In this document: positions 42,377-52,177 of the stretch, in pieces | Numbering within the stretch: the first letter of the stretch is position 1 | Layout of the letters: each line of letters begins with the position of its first letter | Assembly (NCBI RefSeq): GCF_004151245.1 | Contig: NZ_JUIW01000001.1 | Location: 310,001-374,000, forward strand | Direction: 5' to 3' | DNA length: 64,000 nucleotides | Source of the DNA: Flavobacterium beibuense | GTDB lineage: Bacteria; Bacteroidota; Bacteroidia; Flavobacteriales; Flavobacteriaceae | Program-made: the position numbers and the translations under genes | Notes under the pieces: generated by a model | What the model was told of the DNA's origin: nothing | Databases searched by the model: none | The model's input: the letters and a program-made list of their open reading frames with translations, nothing else

Positions 42377-43789
42377 ATGAAAAATTTATATATATATCTT
42401 TTATCTGTTCTTTTTCTCATGCTAACAGGGTGTAAGGTCTCTAAGGATGTGGAAACTCCACAGCCTGACCTCCCTGTAGCATACAGAAATGCAATTACTA
42501 CGGCAGATACTTCGACAATTGCCGATATTGAATGGCGTACATTTTTTCCGGATGCTACTTTACAGCAACTGATAGATAAAGCTCTTTCGGGGAATTACGA
42601 CCTGCAACAGGCTCTTAAAAATATAGAGGCTTCCAGATTATTACTTAAGCAGTCTAAATGGGGTAATGTACCGCAGCTTAATGCTTATGTAACGGCAAGC
42701 TCTACAATTCCTTCCGAAAACAGTCTGAACGGATTGAGCGCTAATAATTTTCTAGGTACAAGCCATGTAGAGAATTATGATGCCGGACTATCATTATCAT
42801 GGGAAGCGGATATTTGGGGTAAAATAAGCAGCAGGAAAAAAGAGGCTTTAGCGCAATACCTAAAGACTGAAGAAGCAAAAAAAGCAATACAAACGGAATT
42901 AGTATCAGGCGTTGCTCAGGGGTACTATAACCTGCTTATGCTTGATGCACAGCTAAGCGTAGCGAGAAAAAATCTTGATTTAGGTAATAACACTGTTCGC
43001 ATAATACGAATGCAGTTTGAATCGGGACAGGTTACATCTTTAGCGGTAGAGCAGGCAGAAGCGCAAAGGCTTAATGCGGCTCAAATAGTGCCAATGCTTG
43101 AAAAAGAGGTTGTACTACAGGAAAATGCGCTTAGTGTACTAACCGGAGAGCTTCCTGCTGAGGTTGCCAGAATAGCTTCTATAGATCTTGAACCTGTTTA
43201 TGAGGATATAAGTACCGGTATACCCGCAGCAGTTGTGAGCAGAAGACCGGATATTAAAATGTTTGAATACGATCTGGCAGCTGCAAATGCAAGGGTAGGG
43301 GTTACAAAAGCCCAAATGTATCCGGCATTAAATATTACGGCATCTGGTGGTTTAAATTCTTTTAAATCGGATAACTGGTTTAATATGCCTTCTTCTTTAT
43401 TTGGTATGGTGGCGGGAAGCATTGCCCAACCTTTATTGAATAATAAAAGATTAAGGACACAATATGAAGTGGCTAAAGTAGAAAGAGAGAAGGCTGTATT
43501 GGCTTTCAGACAGGGAGTATTGGTAGCTGTTAGCGAAGTCTCTGATGCTTTGGTAAAAATAGAAAAACTTAAGGAAGAACAGCAGTTTGCTGAACAAAGG
43601 GTAGCAAGTTTACAAAGGGCTACCGGAAATGCTGACAAATTGTTTAACAGCGGGATGGCAAACTATCTGGAAGTAATTACTGCTCAAGGTAACGTGCTTC
43701 AGAGTGAGCTTGACCTGGCAGCATTAAAGAGAGACCAGCTAAGTGCCCTGGCCGAATTGTATAAGGCTTTGGGTGGTGGCTGGAAATGA
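42377..43789 (+). CDS. RND efflux outer-membrane factor (OprM/NodT type lipoprotein)
   Basis: 470 residues. Lipobox LMLTGC with Cys19. Two repeats of the outer-membrane efflux (OEP) domain, with LSWEADIWGKISSRKKEAL and the end-of-repeat signature near residue 430 (NSGMANYLEVITAQ). It forms the trimeric barrel and alpha-tunnel that completes the export path with the two genes upstream. Ends at a strong terminator. Confidence 0.92.
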   Translation: MKNLYIYLLSVLFLMLTGCKVSKDVETPQPDLPVAYRNAITTADTSTIADIEWRTFFPDATLQQLIDKALSGNYDLQQALKNIEASRLLLKQSKWGNVPQLNAYVTASSTIPSENSLNGLSANNFLGTSHVENYDAGLSLSWEADIWGKISSRKKEALAQYLKTEEAKKAIQTELVSGVAQGYYNLLMLDAQLSVARKNLDLGNNTVRIIRMQFESGQVTSLAVEQAEAQRLNAAQIVPMLEKEVVLQENALSVLTGELPAEVARIASIDLEPVYEDISTGIPAAVVSRRPDIKMFEYDLAAANARVGVTKAQMYPALNITASGGLNSFKSDNWFNMPSSLFGMVAGSIAQPLLNNKRLRTQYEVAKVEREKAVLAFRQGVLVAVSEVSDALVKIEKLKEEQQFAEQRVASLQRATGNADKLFNSGMANYLEVITAQGNVLQSELDLAALKRDQLSALAELYKALGGGWK

Positions 43790-43811
43790 TGGTGTTTATT
43801 GTTAAAAAAGG

Positions 43812-43840
43812 AAAAGCTGCCCCAAAAGGGCAGCTTTTTT
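43812..43840. terminator. Terminator of the RND operon
   Basis: AAAAGCTGCCC / GGGCAGCTTTT hairpin with T-run; may also end rny from the other side. Confidence 0.92.
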
Positions 43841-43865
43841 ATAATAAACCGGATTTGCTTCCGTA

Positions 43866-45431
43866 TTATTTAGCAATATTAACAGCTCTGGTTTCGCGGA
43901 TAACAGTAATTTTTACCTGCCCCGGATACGTCATTTCTGTTTGGATTTTGTGTGAAATTTCAAATGAAAGGTTAGCAGCCATTTCGTCGCTTACTTTTTC
44001 ACTTTCAACAATTACACGAAGCTCTCTACCTGCCTGAATTGCATAAGCACTTTTAACTCCGCCAAATCCGTAAGCGATATCTTCAAGATCTTTTAGACGC
44101 TGGATGTAAGAGTCAAGAACCTGTCTTCTTGCACCCGGTCTTGCACCTGAAATAGCATCACAAACCTGAACGATAGGAGAAAGAAGTGATTTCATTTCAA
44201 TCTCGTCGTGGTGAGCACCAATAGCGTTACAAACTTCTTCTTTTTCACCATATTTCTCAGCCCACTGCATACCAAGTAATGCGTGCGGAAGATCACTTTC
44301 TGTATCCGGCACCTTACCTATATCGTGTAATAAACCTGCTCTTTTTGCAAGCTTAACGTTAAGCCCAAGTTCTGCAGCCATAAGTCCGCAAAGCTTAGCA
44401 ACTTCGCGAGAGTGTTGTAGTAAATTTTGTCCGTAAGAAGAACGGTATTTCATTCTACCTACAATCTTGATAAGTTCAGGGTGTAATCCGTGAATACCAA
44501 GGTCGATAACCGTACGTTTACCAACTTCAATAATTTCGTCTTCAATCTGTTTTGCTGTTTTAGCAACAACCTCTTCAATACGTGCAGGGTGAATCCTTCC
44601 GTCTGTAACAAGTTTATGAAGTGCAAGGCGTGCAACTTCTCTTCTTACAGGGTCAAAACAAGAAAGAATGATTGCTTCCGGAGTATCATCAACAATAATT
44701 TCAACTCCTGTAGCAGCTTCCAGGGCACGGATGTTTCTACCTTCACGTCCAATGATTCTACCTTTTACATCATCCGATTCGATGTTGAATACAGATACAC
44801 AGTTTTCAACTGCTTCTTCCGTACCAATACGCTGAATAGTATTGATGATGATTTTCTTAGCTTCCTGTTGTGCGGTAAGCTTAGCTTCTTCAATAGTATC
44901 CTGTATGTGAGACATGGCAGTGGTTTTAGCCTCTGCTTTAAGGCTCTCTACAAGCTGGTTTTTAGCTTCTTCTGCCGATAGGCCCGAAATAACTTCAAGT
45001 TGCTCTACCTGGCTTTTGTGTAACCTGTCAATCTCAGCCTGTTTTTTGTCAAGAAAATCTATACGGTTGTTGTAATCGGTAATTTTAGCTTCAACTTCGT
45101 CATTAAGCTTTTTTGTTTTAGCAAGCTCATTAGAAACCTGAGATTCTTTATCACGGGTTCTTTTTTCAGCCTCGGCAATTTTTTTGTCTTTGCCAAGTAT
45201 TACCTGTTCGTGTTCTGCCTTTAGCTCAAGAAATTTTTCTTTTGCCTGCAGTAATTTATCCTTTTTAATGGCTTCGGCATCTGTCTTGGCATCTTTTAAT
45301 ATTGATGCCGCCTCCTTCTTCGCGTTTTTAATAAGAGTGGAAACGTTTTTCTTCTCCAGGAATTTTGCAATCCCGAATCCGAATCCGATCCCCGCGATGC
45401 TGCCAATAATTATCAATAGTGTCGAGTCCAT
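43866..45431 (-). CDS. rny: Ribonuclease Y
   Basis: RNase Y starts mRNA decay by endonucleolytic cuts and is anchored in the inner membrane. 521 residues from ATG 45431: transmembrane helix 2-20 ([19 protein letters not shown]), a long charged coiled coil (about 25-200), KH domain ([20 protein letters not shown]), HD domain with [10 protein letters not shown], and a C-terminal domain ending [17 protein letters not shown]. The frame stays open about 47 codons upstream, but those codons lie inside the 6S-like RNA and are not conserved protein. Confidence 0.93.
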   Translation of the reverse strand: MDSTLLIIIGSIAGIGFGFGIAKFLEKKNVSTLIKNAKKEAASILKDAKTDAEAIKKDKLLQAKEKFLELKAEHEQVILGKDKKIAEAEKRTRDKESQVSNELAKTKKLNDEVEAKITDYNNRIDFLDKKQAEIDRLHKSQVEQLEVISGLSAEEAKNQLVESLKAEAKTTAMSHIQDTIEEAKLTAQQEAKKIIINTIQRIGTEEAVENCVSVFNIESDDVKGRIIGREGRNIRALEAATGVEIIVDDTPEAIILSCFDPVRREVARLALHKLVTDGRIHPARIEEVVAKTAKQIEDEIIEVGKRTVIDLGIHGLHPELIKIVGRMKYRSSYGQNLLQHSREVAKLCGLMAAELGLNVKLAKRAGLLHDIGKVPDTESDLPHALLGMQWAEKYGEKEEVCNAIGAHHDEIEMKSLLSPIVQVCDAISGARPGARRQVLDSYIQRLKDLEDIAYGFGGVKSAYAIQAGRELRVIVESEKVSDEMAANLSFEISHKIQTEMTYPGQVKITVIRETRAVNIAK

Positions 45432-45457
45432 AGTTTGTTTATGTAAAATATATATAT

Positions 45458-45621
45458 AAAAAAAGCCTACATCAGGAAGATTGTATAAACTCGTAAAGAC
45501 AAGTTTTGGGCTAACCCGCTGTTCAAGGATCTGCTCAAAGGCAGCTTGCTTTAGTAGCGATGATTCACCCATTTTAATTTGTTAGTGTTGAGTTTATCAA
45601 ATATGTACTAATGTAGGCAGT
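45458..45621 (-). ncRNA. ssrS: Probable 6S RNA (6S-Flavo type)
   Basis: Read on the minus strand, an 11-base closing stem joins GCCTACATTAG (45618 to 45608) with CTGATGTAGGC (45475 to 45465), with one wobble pair, followed immediately by seven U as terminator. Inside are an internal helix pairing GCTA..GCTG with CAGC..TAGC and a long unpaired purine-rich middle, as in 6S RNA, which mimics an open promoter and binds RNA polymerase. Size is about 160 bases. The gene lies between zapA and rny; ssrS next to zapA is a widely known arrangement. Family name inferred; no covariance search was possible. Confidence 0.7.
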
Positions 45622-45651
45622 ATTTTTGACGTATGTTTAAGAACGTTTTTT

Positions 45652-45948
45652 TTATTTATCTGAGAGGAATTTACCCAGTTTTTCATCCATCTGCTGCAGT
45701 CTGTTAAAAGCTTCTTCAAAGTCGGTAGACTTGTCAATTTGCTTTTGTTCAACCTGTGCTGCAAACTGCAACGCACACATTGCCAGTACATCCTGCTTGT
45801 CTCTTACGGCATAGTTTTCTTCAAACTGCTTGATCATGGCATCAATCTTTTTGGAAGCGCTTCTCAGGCCTTCTTCCTGTGCCGGGGTTACTGTTAACGG
45901 GTACACCCTGTCGGCAATTGATATCTTTATCTTTAGTTTTTCATCCAT
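45652..45948 (-). CDS. zapA: Cell division protein ZapA
   Basis: 98 residues. ZapA promotes bundling of FtsZ filaments at the division site. The N-terminal globular part (KIKISIADRVYPLTVTPAQE) and the C-terminal coiled coil (about 55-98: MCALQFAAQVEQKQID) are typical. It lies 6 bases behind a coiled-coil gene on the same strand, and 6S RNA follows. Confidence 0.88.
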   Translation of the reverse strand: MDEKLKIKISIADRVYPLTVTPAQEEGLRSASKKIDAMIKQFEENYAVRDKQDVLAMCALQFAAQVEQKQIDKSTDFEEAFNRLQQMDEKLGKFLSDK

Positions 45949-45954
45949 TTCCTG

Positions 45955-46260
45955 CTAGTCAGAAAGTTGTGCTATGCAATAATCAATTTCGCGGATCAAT
46001 GAATTTATTTTGAGTTTTGTATCCCTCTTATTTTCGTCACTGCCCAGTAATGAATTGGCGGTTTTTAGCGTTTCAATCTGCTTTTGCAGAGAAGCTATTT
46101 CCTGTGCCTGACCACTGATAACCGAAGACGAACGCGTAATTTCGTTCGCCAGCTCCTGATTTTGCCTTTCAAGCTTTTCCGTTTTCTGGACCAGCTTTTG
46201 CAGCTTATTTTCAAGAGAATCAACTATTTCGGATAATCCGTTCATTACAGTCAACTTCAT
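45955..46260 (-). CDS. Coiled-coil protein upstream of zapA
   Basis: 101 residues, almost entirely a predicted coiled coil with heptad-like leucines and isoleucines (VDSLENKLQKLVQKTEKLER) and a short polar end. No signal peptide. An ATG at 46245 (MNGLSEIV) is an alternative start. Conserved proximity to zapA suggests a role in the same division apparatus, comparable to the coiled-coil ZapB of E. coli, but this is an inference from position and shape. Confidence 0.72.
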   Translation of the reverse strand: MKLTVMNGLSEIVDSLENKLQKLVQKTEKLERQNQELANEITRSSSVISGQAQEIASLQKQIETLKTANSLLGSDENKRDTKLKINSLIREIDYCIAQLSD

Positions 46261-46423
46261 TACATGATTCTACAAAGTTAATATTACTTTAATTACATAC
46301 AACTGTTTGTTATAAAAATTATTACAATATCTTTATGTTTGCCGTAATAATTTGTTATGTAAACAGTTATAACAAACAGATTTTGGCACTATTTTTTCTG
46401 GTGCTTTTTTATAATTTAGCCAT

Positions 46424-48142
46424 ATGAGAATTTTCTTTTTACTTCTGTTATATTCAACCGCTTTATTTGCCCAAAACACTTATCCCGAGGATTATTTCCG
46501 TTCCCCAATGGATTTACCGTTACATCCTTCAGGGACTTTTGGTGAGCTTAGGCGCAATCACTTTCATGCCGGTATCGACTATCGAACCGAACAAAAAACC
46601 GGACTGCCTGTTTGTGCTGCTGCAGAAGGCTATGTATCGCGCATTAGGGTTTCCAGCTATGGGTATGGTACGGCTTTGTATATTGATCACCCTAACGGAT
46701 ACACTACGCTTTATGGGCATTTAAATGAATATGCACCAAAGATTGAGGAGTATGTAAGGGCGCAACAATATGAAAAGAAAAGTTTTGATATAGAGTTATT
46801 CCCAAAACCGGGGGAGTTGCCTGTTGGTAAAGGTGAACTCGTTGCTTTATCGGGTAATACTGGTGGTTCCGGTGGGCCACACCTTCATTTTGAATATCGT
46901 GATACCAAAACAGAGGAAATAATCAATCCGTTATTCTTTGGTTTGAATAAGATTATGAAAGATACCCAAATGCCTACGGTGTATGGCATTATGGCGTATG
47001 CTTTGGGAGATAAGGCTGTGGTAAATGAATCGGAAAAACCGGTTACACTGCACTTGAAATTACTAAAGGACGGGACTTATCTGGCCGATAAGATATATGC
47101 CAGAGGTAACGTTGGGCTGTCTATAAATGCTACCGACAAGAGTACGGGAAGCCTGGGTAATAACGGTGTTTTTAAAGTTGAGACTTTTGTAAACGGATCA
47201 CCGGGTTTTAAGGCTGTTTTTGACCAGTTTGCTTTTGATGAGTCGCGTTACATCAACTATTATATAGATTACCAAAAGTATATGGCTAACGGTCAGCGTT
47301 TCCAAAAGCTTTTTGTAACAACCCCTTATCCTTTGGACGTGATTAGGGATAACGCCACAAACGGACAGATTGAAGTTAAGGAAGGAGAAACGGTAAACTA
47401 CCGTATTGTGGTTTCTGATTTTCACGGCAATAAGAGGGTGGTGAACGGGAGTGTTGAGTTTAGCGACAAGCCTGCAACCATTACACAGCCAAAAAAGATA
47501 ACGCCTTATTTTGTTAAAATGGCTAATGATAACAGCTATACAAAAGATGGGGTTTCGGTTTTTATTCCTGCTAATACACTGTACGAAGACTTTTACATGG
47601 ACTTTGATGTAAAAGATTCCATCTTATATCTTCATGACGATTCGGTTCCGGTTCATGGCAATATTATCGTTTCTTTTGACGTTAGCCATCTGTCGCCCGA
47701 AGTGCTGCAAAGAACATTTATAGCTGGGGTAGACGGAAACAGAATTCTATATAACAACAGTTATATGGAAAACGGCAAGCTAACGGCTAAGGTAAGATAC
47801 TTGGGTAAATTTAAGCTGGCGCAGGATAACACGCCGCCTAAAATATTCAGCCCTAGCTTTGCAGAAGGTAAATGGCTAAGTTCAAACAAAACGTTTAGTC
47901 TTAAGATTAGTGATGACCTTTCGGGTATCGCTACCTTTGATGCCTGGCTTAACGGTAAGTGGATATTGATGCATTATGACTACAAGACACGCATAATTTA
48001 TCATAATTTTAGTGATGGTATTGTAGATGAGGGGCGTAACGATTTAAAAGTTACGGTTACCGATAATGTGGGAAATTCTGCTACCTTTGAAACACATTTT
48101 TTCAGAACTCAAAAAACAACATCTGTTGAAAAAGATAAATAA
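46424..48142 (+). CDS. M23-family metallopeptidase with C-terminal extension
   Basis: 572 residues. Signal peptide (FFLLLLYSTALFAQN). The LytM/M23 zinc peptidase domain lies at about residues 30-175, with HAGID as first zinc motif and PHLHFEY as the HxH motif. The remaining about 400 residues are beta-rich, with Ig-like features (LSLKISDDLSGIATFDAWLNG), and may bind cell wall or partners. Role inferred: peptidoglycan cross-link cleavage in the periplasm. The 3' end overlaps the next gene. Confidence 0.88.
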   Translation: MRIFFLLLLYSTALFAQNTYPEDYFRSPMDLPLHPSGTFGELRRNHFHAGIDYRTEQKTGLPVCAAAEGYVSRIRVSSYGYGTALYIDHPNGYTTLYGHLNEYAPKIEEYVRAQQYEKKSFDIELFPKPGELPVGKGELVALSGNTGGSGGPHLHFEYRDTKTEEIINPLFFGLNKIMKDTQMPTVYGIMAYALGDKAVVNESEKPVTLHLKLLKDGTYLADKIYARGNVGLSINATDKSTGSLGNNGVFKVETFVNGSPGFKAVFDQFAFDESRYINYYIDYQKYMANGQRFQKLFVTTPYPLDVIRDNATNGQIEVKEGETVNYRIVVSDFHGNKRVVNGSVEFSDKPATITQPKKITPYFVKMANDNSYTKDGVSVFIPANTLYEDFYMDFDVKDSILYLHDDSVPVHGNIIVSFDVSHLSPEVLQRTFIAGVDGNRILYNNSYMENGKLTAKVRYLGKFKLAQDNTPPKIFSPSFAEGKWLSSNKTFSLKISDDLSGIATFDAWLNGKWILMHYDYKTRIIYHNFSDGIVDEGRNDLKVTVTDNVGNSATFETHFFRTQKTTSVEKDK

Positions 48143-50621
48143 GTTATTTACGCTGGCTTTTTTATTGGTTAGCGCTGTAGTATTTGCTCAACAAAAACCC
48201 GTTATGTACGGTATACTTCTGGATGAAAATCAGAATCCTATTGAAGGAGTTAATATTTATTATGCCGATATTGAAGGCACCGTAAGAACAGTGTCTAATA
48301 GTAATGGTTTCTATAAAATTGAAATTCCTATAGAGAGGGAAGTTGTGGTGTGGTTTGAGCATACAAGCTTTAAACTGTCTTCATTAGATGTTGTGATGCA
48401 GGCAAACGATACTGCAGAATTTAATTTTATATTGCTTACAGGACATACAGAGCTGCAAAATGTTGTTATAGATAAAACTGTAGATAAGGACAGAATTGAA
48501 GGCATTATAAGTGTTTCACCTGAGGATATAAGAAAAATACCTTCAGCATCTGGAGGAGTTGAAGAGTTTATTAAGATTATAGGAGGTAATTCCAATAATG
48601 AGCTTAGTACACAGTATGCTGTACGTGGCGGTAATTATGATGAAAACCTTGTGTATGTAGAGGATGTGGAAATATATCGTCCTTTCCTTATTCGTTCCGG
48701 TCAGCAGGAAGGCTTAAGCTTTACGAATTCTACTATGGTAAAAAAATTAAGCTTTTCTGCTGGTGGCTTTCAGGCTAAATATGGTGATAAATTATCGTCG
48801 GTTCTTGATATTACTTACAGGAGGCCGGTAGATTTCGGGGCACAGCTTGAAGCCAGCTTTTTGGGTGGTAGCCTAACGGTTGAAGGAGTTTCTAAAGATA
48901 AAAAATGGAATGCCGTTGTAGGCGGGCGTTACCGTGATAATAGTTTACTGGTTAACAGCCAGCAGACAGAAACAAATTACAAACCTACTTTTGCAGATAT
49001 ACAGACAATGGTAAACTTTAATCCTAATGAAAAGTGGGAAATAAGTTTTTTAGGAAATGTATCTGAAAATAAATACCATTACCAGCCATTTTACAGGCAA
49101 ACCAACTTTGGTACCATAGACGACCCTATTGCGCTTCAGATATTTTATGACGGACGGGAAAAGGATGAGTACAAAACCTATTTTGGTGCTTTAAAATCAA
49201 CTTACATTGTATCTGAAGATTTTACCCTAAAGGTAATAGGTTCCATATATCACACACAGGAACAGGAACACTTTGATATACTGGCGCAGTATGCACTTGG
49301 TGAGGTAGATACAAATATTGGTTCTGAAACTTTTGGTGACGTACGTTTTGCCAGGGCAGTAGGCTCTGAATTGAACCACGGACGTAATGATCTTGATGCT
49401 CTAATTGTAAATGCAGAGGTAAAGGGTTTTCATGACCTGGAAAAGAATAAAATCGAATGGGGGATAAAATATACCCGTGAAGATATTCATGACCGCTTGG
49501 TAGAATGGCAGGTTATAGACTCTGCCGGTTTTTCTATAAATCCGCCAATTGTAGATTTACCACGTAACGATCAGCCCTATAACCCATATACAGGTCCGCT
49601 TGTACCTTATAGCGGAGCAAGGGCAACAAACTTTACTCAGGTAAACAGGTTTTCGGGATATGCACAATGGAGCAGAAGAGCAAAATGGGGTAGAAGTGAG
49701 GTTTGGATGAATGCAGGTGTGAGGGCACAACAATGGCAAATAACCGCAAGAGGTTATGAAGATGGCGACAATAAAATTGTAGTTAGCCCAAGGGCACAAT
49801 TTTCAATAAAACCGGCTTGGGAAATGGATATGCTTTTCAGGCTTTCAGGAGGATATTACTACCAACCTCCTTTTTATCGTGAGTTAAGAGCACAGGATGG
49901 TTCTATAAATACCAATGTAGATGCGCAGCGTTCGGTTCATGTAGTCTTGTCTAACGACTATAGTTTTAAAACTAAAAAAGGTAAGAAATTCAAGCTTGTC
50001 TCAGAAGCTTATTATAAAACCCTTACGGATGTAAATACCTATACTTTAGAAAACGTAAGGATAAGATACCGCGCTAACAACGATGCTGTAGCATATACCT
50101 ATGGACTAGATATGAGGCTTAATGGTGAGTTTGTGCCGGGTACAGAGTCTTGGCTGAGTTTTGGGTATATGAAAACAGAAGAAAACCTTAACGACAGAGG
50201 GTATATATCACGCCCTACCGACCAAAGACTTAAGTTTGGTATCCTTTTCCAGGATTATGTGCCTAACATCCCCAATATCAAAATGTATCTTAACCTGGTT
50301 TATAATACAGGGCTTCCGGGAGGTTCTCCTTCTTATGCCGATCCTTATATATATCAGTCAAGGCTTAATGATTATCGTCGTGCTGACATAGGTTTTTCTT
50401 ATGTGTTTACAGGACCGGGAGTTGAAAAGAAATATGACGAAGATCATTGGTTGTCTACTTTTAAGGAGCTTTCACTGGGCTTAGAGATATTTAACCTGTT
50501 TAATAACCAAAATGCTATTACCAATACATGGGTGAGGGATGTATATACTAAAAATCAATACGGTATCCCTAATTATTTAACATCCCGTGTATTTAGCCTT
50601 AAGCTTTCGGCCAGGATTTAA
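48126..50621 (+). CDS. TonB-dependent outer-membrane receptor
   Basis: About 831 residues. I place the start at TTG 48126, which gives signal peptide KKINKLFTLAFLLVSAVVFAQ and overlaps the M23 stop by 17 bases; no ATG offers such a signal peptide. A carboxypeptidase-regulatory domain (about 25-105), then the plug (VRGGNYDENLVYVEDVEIYR), then a 22-strand barrel ending SLKLSARI. It imports an unknown ligand with energy from TonB. No SusD partner follows, so it is not a classic Sus pair. Confidence 0.88.
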   Translation: MKKINKLFTLAFLLVSAVVFAQQKPVMYGILLDENQNPIEGVNIYYADIEGTVRTVSNSNGFYKIEIPIEREVVVWFEHTSFKLSSLDVVMQANDTAEFNFILLTGHTELQNVVIDKTVDKDRIEGIISVSPEDIRKIPSASGGVEEFIKIIGGNSNNELSTQYAVRGGNYDENLVYVEDVEIYRPFLIRSGQQEGLSFTNSTMVKKLSFSAGGFQAKYGDKLSSVLDITYRRPVDFGAQLEASFLGGSLTVEGVSKDKKWNAVVGGRYRDNSLLVNSQQTETNYKPTFADIQTMVNFNPNEKWEISFLGNVSENKYHYQPFYRQTNFGTIDDPIALQIFYDGREKDEYKTYFGALKSTYIVSEDFTLKVIGSIYHTQEQEHFDILAQYALGEVDTNIGSETFGDVRFARAVGSELNHGRNDLDALIVNAEVKGFHDLEKNKIEWGIKYTREDIHDRLVEWQVIDSAGFSINPPIVDLPRNDQPYNPYTGPLVPYSGARATNFTQVNRFSGYAQWSRRAKWGRSEVWMNAGVRAQQWQITARGYEDGDNKIVVSPRAQFSIKPAWEMDMLFRLSGGYYYQPPFYRELRAQDGSINTNVDAQRSVHVVLSNDYSFKTKKGKKFKLVSEAYYKTLTDVNTYTLENVRIRYRANNDAVAYTYGLDMRLNGEFVPGTESWLSFGYMKTEENLNDRGYISRPTDQRLKFGILFQDYVPNIPNIKMYLNLVYNTGLPGGSPSYADPYIYQSRLNDYRRADIGFSYVFTGPGVEKKYDEDHWLSTFKELSLGLEIFNLFNNQNAITNTWVRDVYTKNQYGIPNYLTSRVFSLKLSARI

Positions 50622-50687
50622 TTTTTTGAAACATTTTGTTTATTTTTGATATGGTATTCAATACAGGATACCGATATTCCCTATACA

Positions 50688-51413
50688 ATGAAAAAAGTTG
50701 CAGTTGTTATATTAGCCTTTACATCATTATTTACCATTAGCTGTAAAAAAGAAGAAGAAAAACCTAAGGTTAAATATGAAGAGTCTATGGAAGTTAAAAA
50801 GGCCGTGAGAAAGCCGGATTCTTCGCAAATTAAGGTTGCCGATCTTCCGGTACATATGGAGGGAACAAAATACCTTATCCATCCGGTAGGGGACATGCGT
50901 ATTTATGACGATAATGCTAAAACATACGGAAGCAGCAGAATGAATAATGTAAGCTATGCTATATCCAATTATAACCGCTATGAACTTACCGGTTATTTTG
51001 AGAACCTTAAATTTCAGCACATAGATTCTACAGCTTTAAATCCGTTAACGGATAAGCTTGTACAGATACAAACAGCCACTTATTTAAATACTGTTGCCGA
51101 AAGGATCAAAAAACAGATTTTAGTATATACTCTTGTAGATAGTGATACCAATCAGGATGGTAAAGTGGATTCGAATGACATTCGCTCTTTATATATAAGT
51201 GATATAAGCGGCAAGAACTTTACCAAGCTTTCTAAGGATATGCAGGAGCTTATAGACTGGAATATTATAGATGCTCAAAACAGGCTTTATTTCCGTACTA
51301 TTGAGGATATCAATAAGAATGGTGCTTTTGATAAGAATGACAAAGTGCATTATCAGTATTGCCAGCTTAATTCCGGTGAATGGACGGTGGAAGCTTATGA
51401 GCCTGTATACTAA
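50688..51413 (+). CDS. Lipoprotein with two calcium-loop-like motifs
   Basis: 241 residues from the ATG at 50688 (the frame also opens at a TTG at 50646). Lipobox FTISCKK with Cys19, then a Lys/Glu-rich linker. The C-terminal half has two loops of the pattern DxNx(D/N)GxxDxxD: residues 153-164 (DTNQDGKVDSND) and 207-218 (DINKNGAFDKND). They are similar to EF-hand or dockerin loops that bind calcium. Family not otherwise recognised. It lies next to a TonB receptor; its stop overlaps that of the convergent DUF2971 gene. Confidence 0.8.
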   Translation: MKKVAVVILAFTSLFTISCKKEEEKPKVKYEESMEVKKAVRKPDSSQIKVADLPVHMEGTKYLIHPVGDMRIYDDNAKTYGSSRMNNVSYAISNYNRYELTGYFENLKFQHIDSTALNPLTDKLVQIQTATYLNTVAERIKKQILVYTLVDSDTNQDGKVDSNDIRSLYISDISGKNFTKLSKDMQELIDWNIIDAQNRLYFRTIEDINKNGAFDKNDKVHYQYCQLNSGEWTVEAYEPVY

Positions 51414-52108
51414 ATAAGAATATCGCTTTCCAAATCCGATTTTTCAATATTAAAATTAAATCCCAATTGCTCCATAAGTTGGAAAACCAGGTTTTTGTAC
51501 CAGTTTTCTGATTTTGGGTGTATGTATACTTTTTCTATAAGTTTATTGATATCGATATTTATCTTAACACCTTCATTAATATTAAGATTGTGTTTGGTAA
51601 GATTAGATATTATACGAACCTCCCTTTCATACTGAAAGCTTTTTCTTTTAAAGAGGAAAGGGAAAAAGTCATTATCAAAGGGAATATATTCTTTTTTGTA
51701 ATCTATATATTTGACCTCGCCTATATGCTGTTTATAGCGTGTTTCAGGTTGTAATGCTTCTTCCAGTCGTTTAACGGTTGATTGTATGGCAAGTCCCTCG
51801 CTGTTTTGGGTAAATATTTGCCACATGGCATATGACTCATATTCATTGATGTGCCAGCTGCTTATTACCACATTTTTACGATGAGTTTTGTAGGAATCTA
51901 AAAATTTGGGATTGTTTTCGGATATTTTTTTCAGTTCCTCAAAAGTGGGTTCGCTAAAAGTACCTTCATACTGGTCTTCAAATTTATCAGACCGCGACAT
52001 AAAGAGTTGTTTGCATAACAGGAGATCCAAAAACTTAGACAGGTCAAGGTATTTCCATACAATAGTGTCGGCATCCGGACGCGTTATCTGCTCATTAGAA
52101 ACATGCAT
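51410..52108 (-). CDS. DUF2971 family protein
   Basis: 232 residues. DUF2971 landmarks: YLDLSKFLDLLLCKQLFMSR, then SDKFEDQYEGTF, then SWHINEYESYAMWQIF, and a middle strand EVKYIDYKKEY. No signal peptide, so cytosolic. Function unknown in the family. Single gene facing the lipoprotein; its DNA is AT-rich compared with its neighbours. Confidence 0.82.
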   Translation of the reverse strand: MHVSNEQITRPDADTIVWKYLDLSKFLDLLLCKQLFMSRSDKFEDQYEGTFSEPTFEELKKISENNPKFLDSYKTHRKNVVISSWHINEYESYAMWQIFTQNSEGLAIQSTVKRLEEALQPETRYKQHIGEVKYIDYKKEYIPFDNDFFPFLFKRKSFQYEREVRIISNLTKHNLNINEGVKINIDINKLIEKVYIHPKSENWYKNLVFQLMEQLGFNFNIEKSDLESDILI

Positions 52109-52177
52109 GGGAGGGATATTTGTACTTAAAGTTACGAATGTTCCTTATTACTACGGTTAAAAAAGTGTTATTAGTTT

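Noticed and set aside
45432..45572. N-terminal extension of RNase Y
   Set aside because: It lies in a structured RNA, and the true start [10 protein letters not shown] begins the membrane helix as in other RNase Y proteins.
51410..52108. DUF2971 gene as part of a defence island
   Set aside because: Neighbours are a lipoprotein and a HAD phosphatase; no nuclease, helicase or toxin partner is adjacent.
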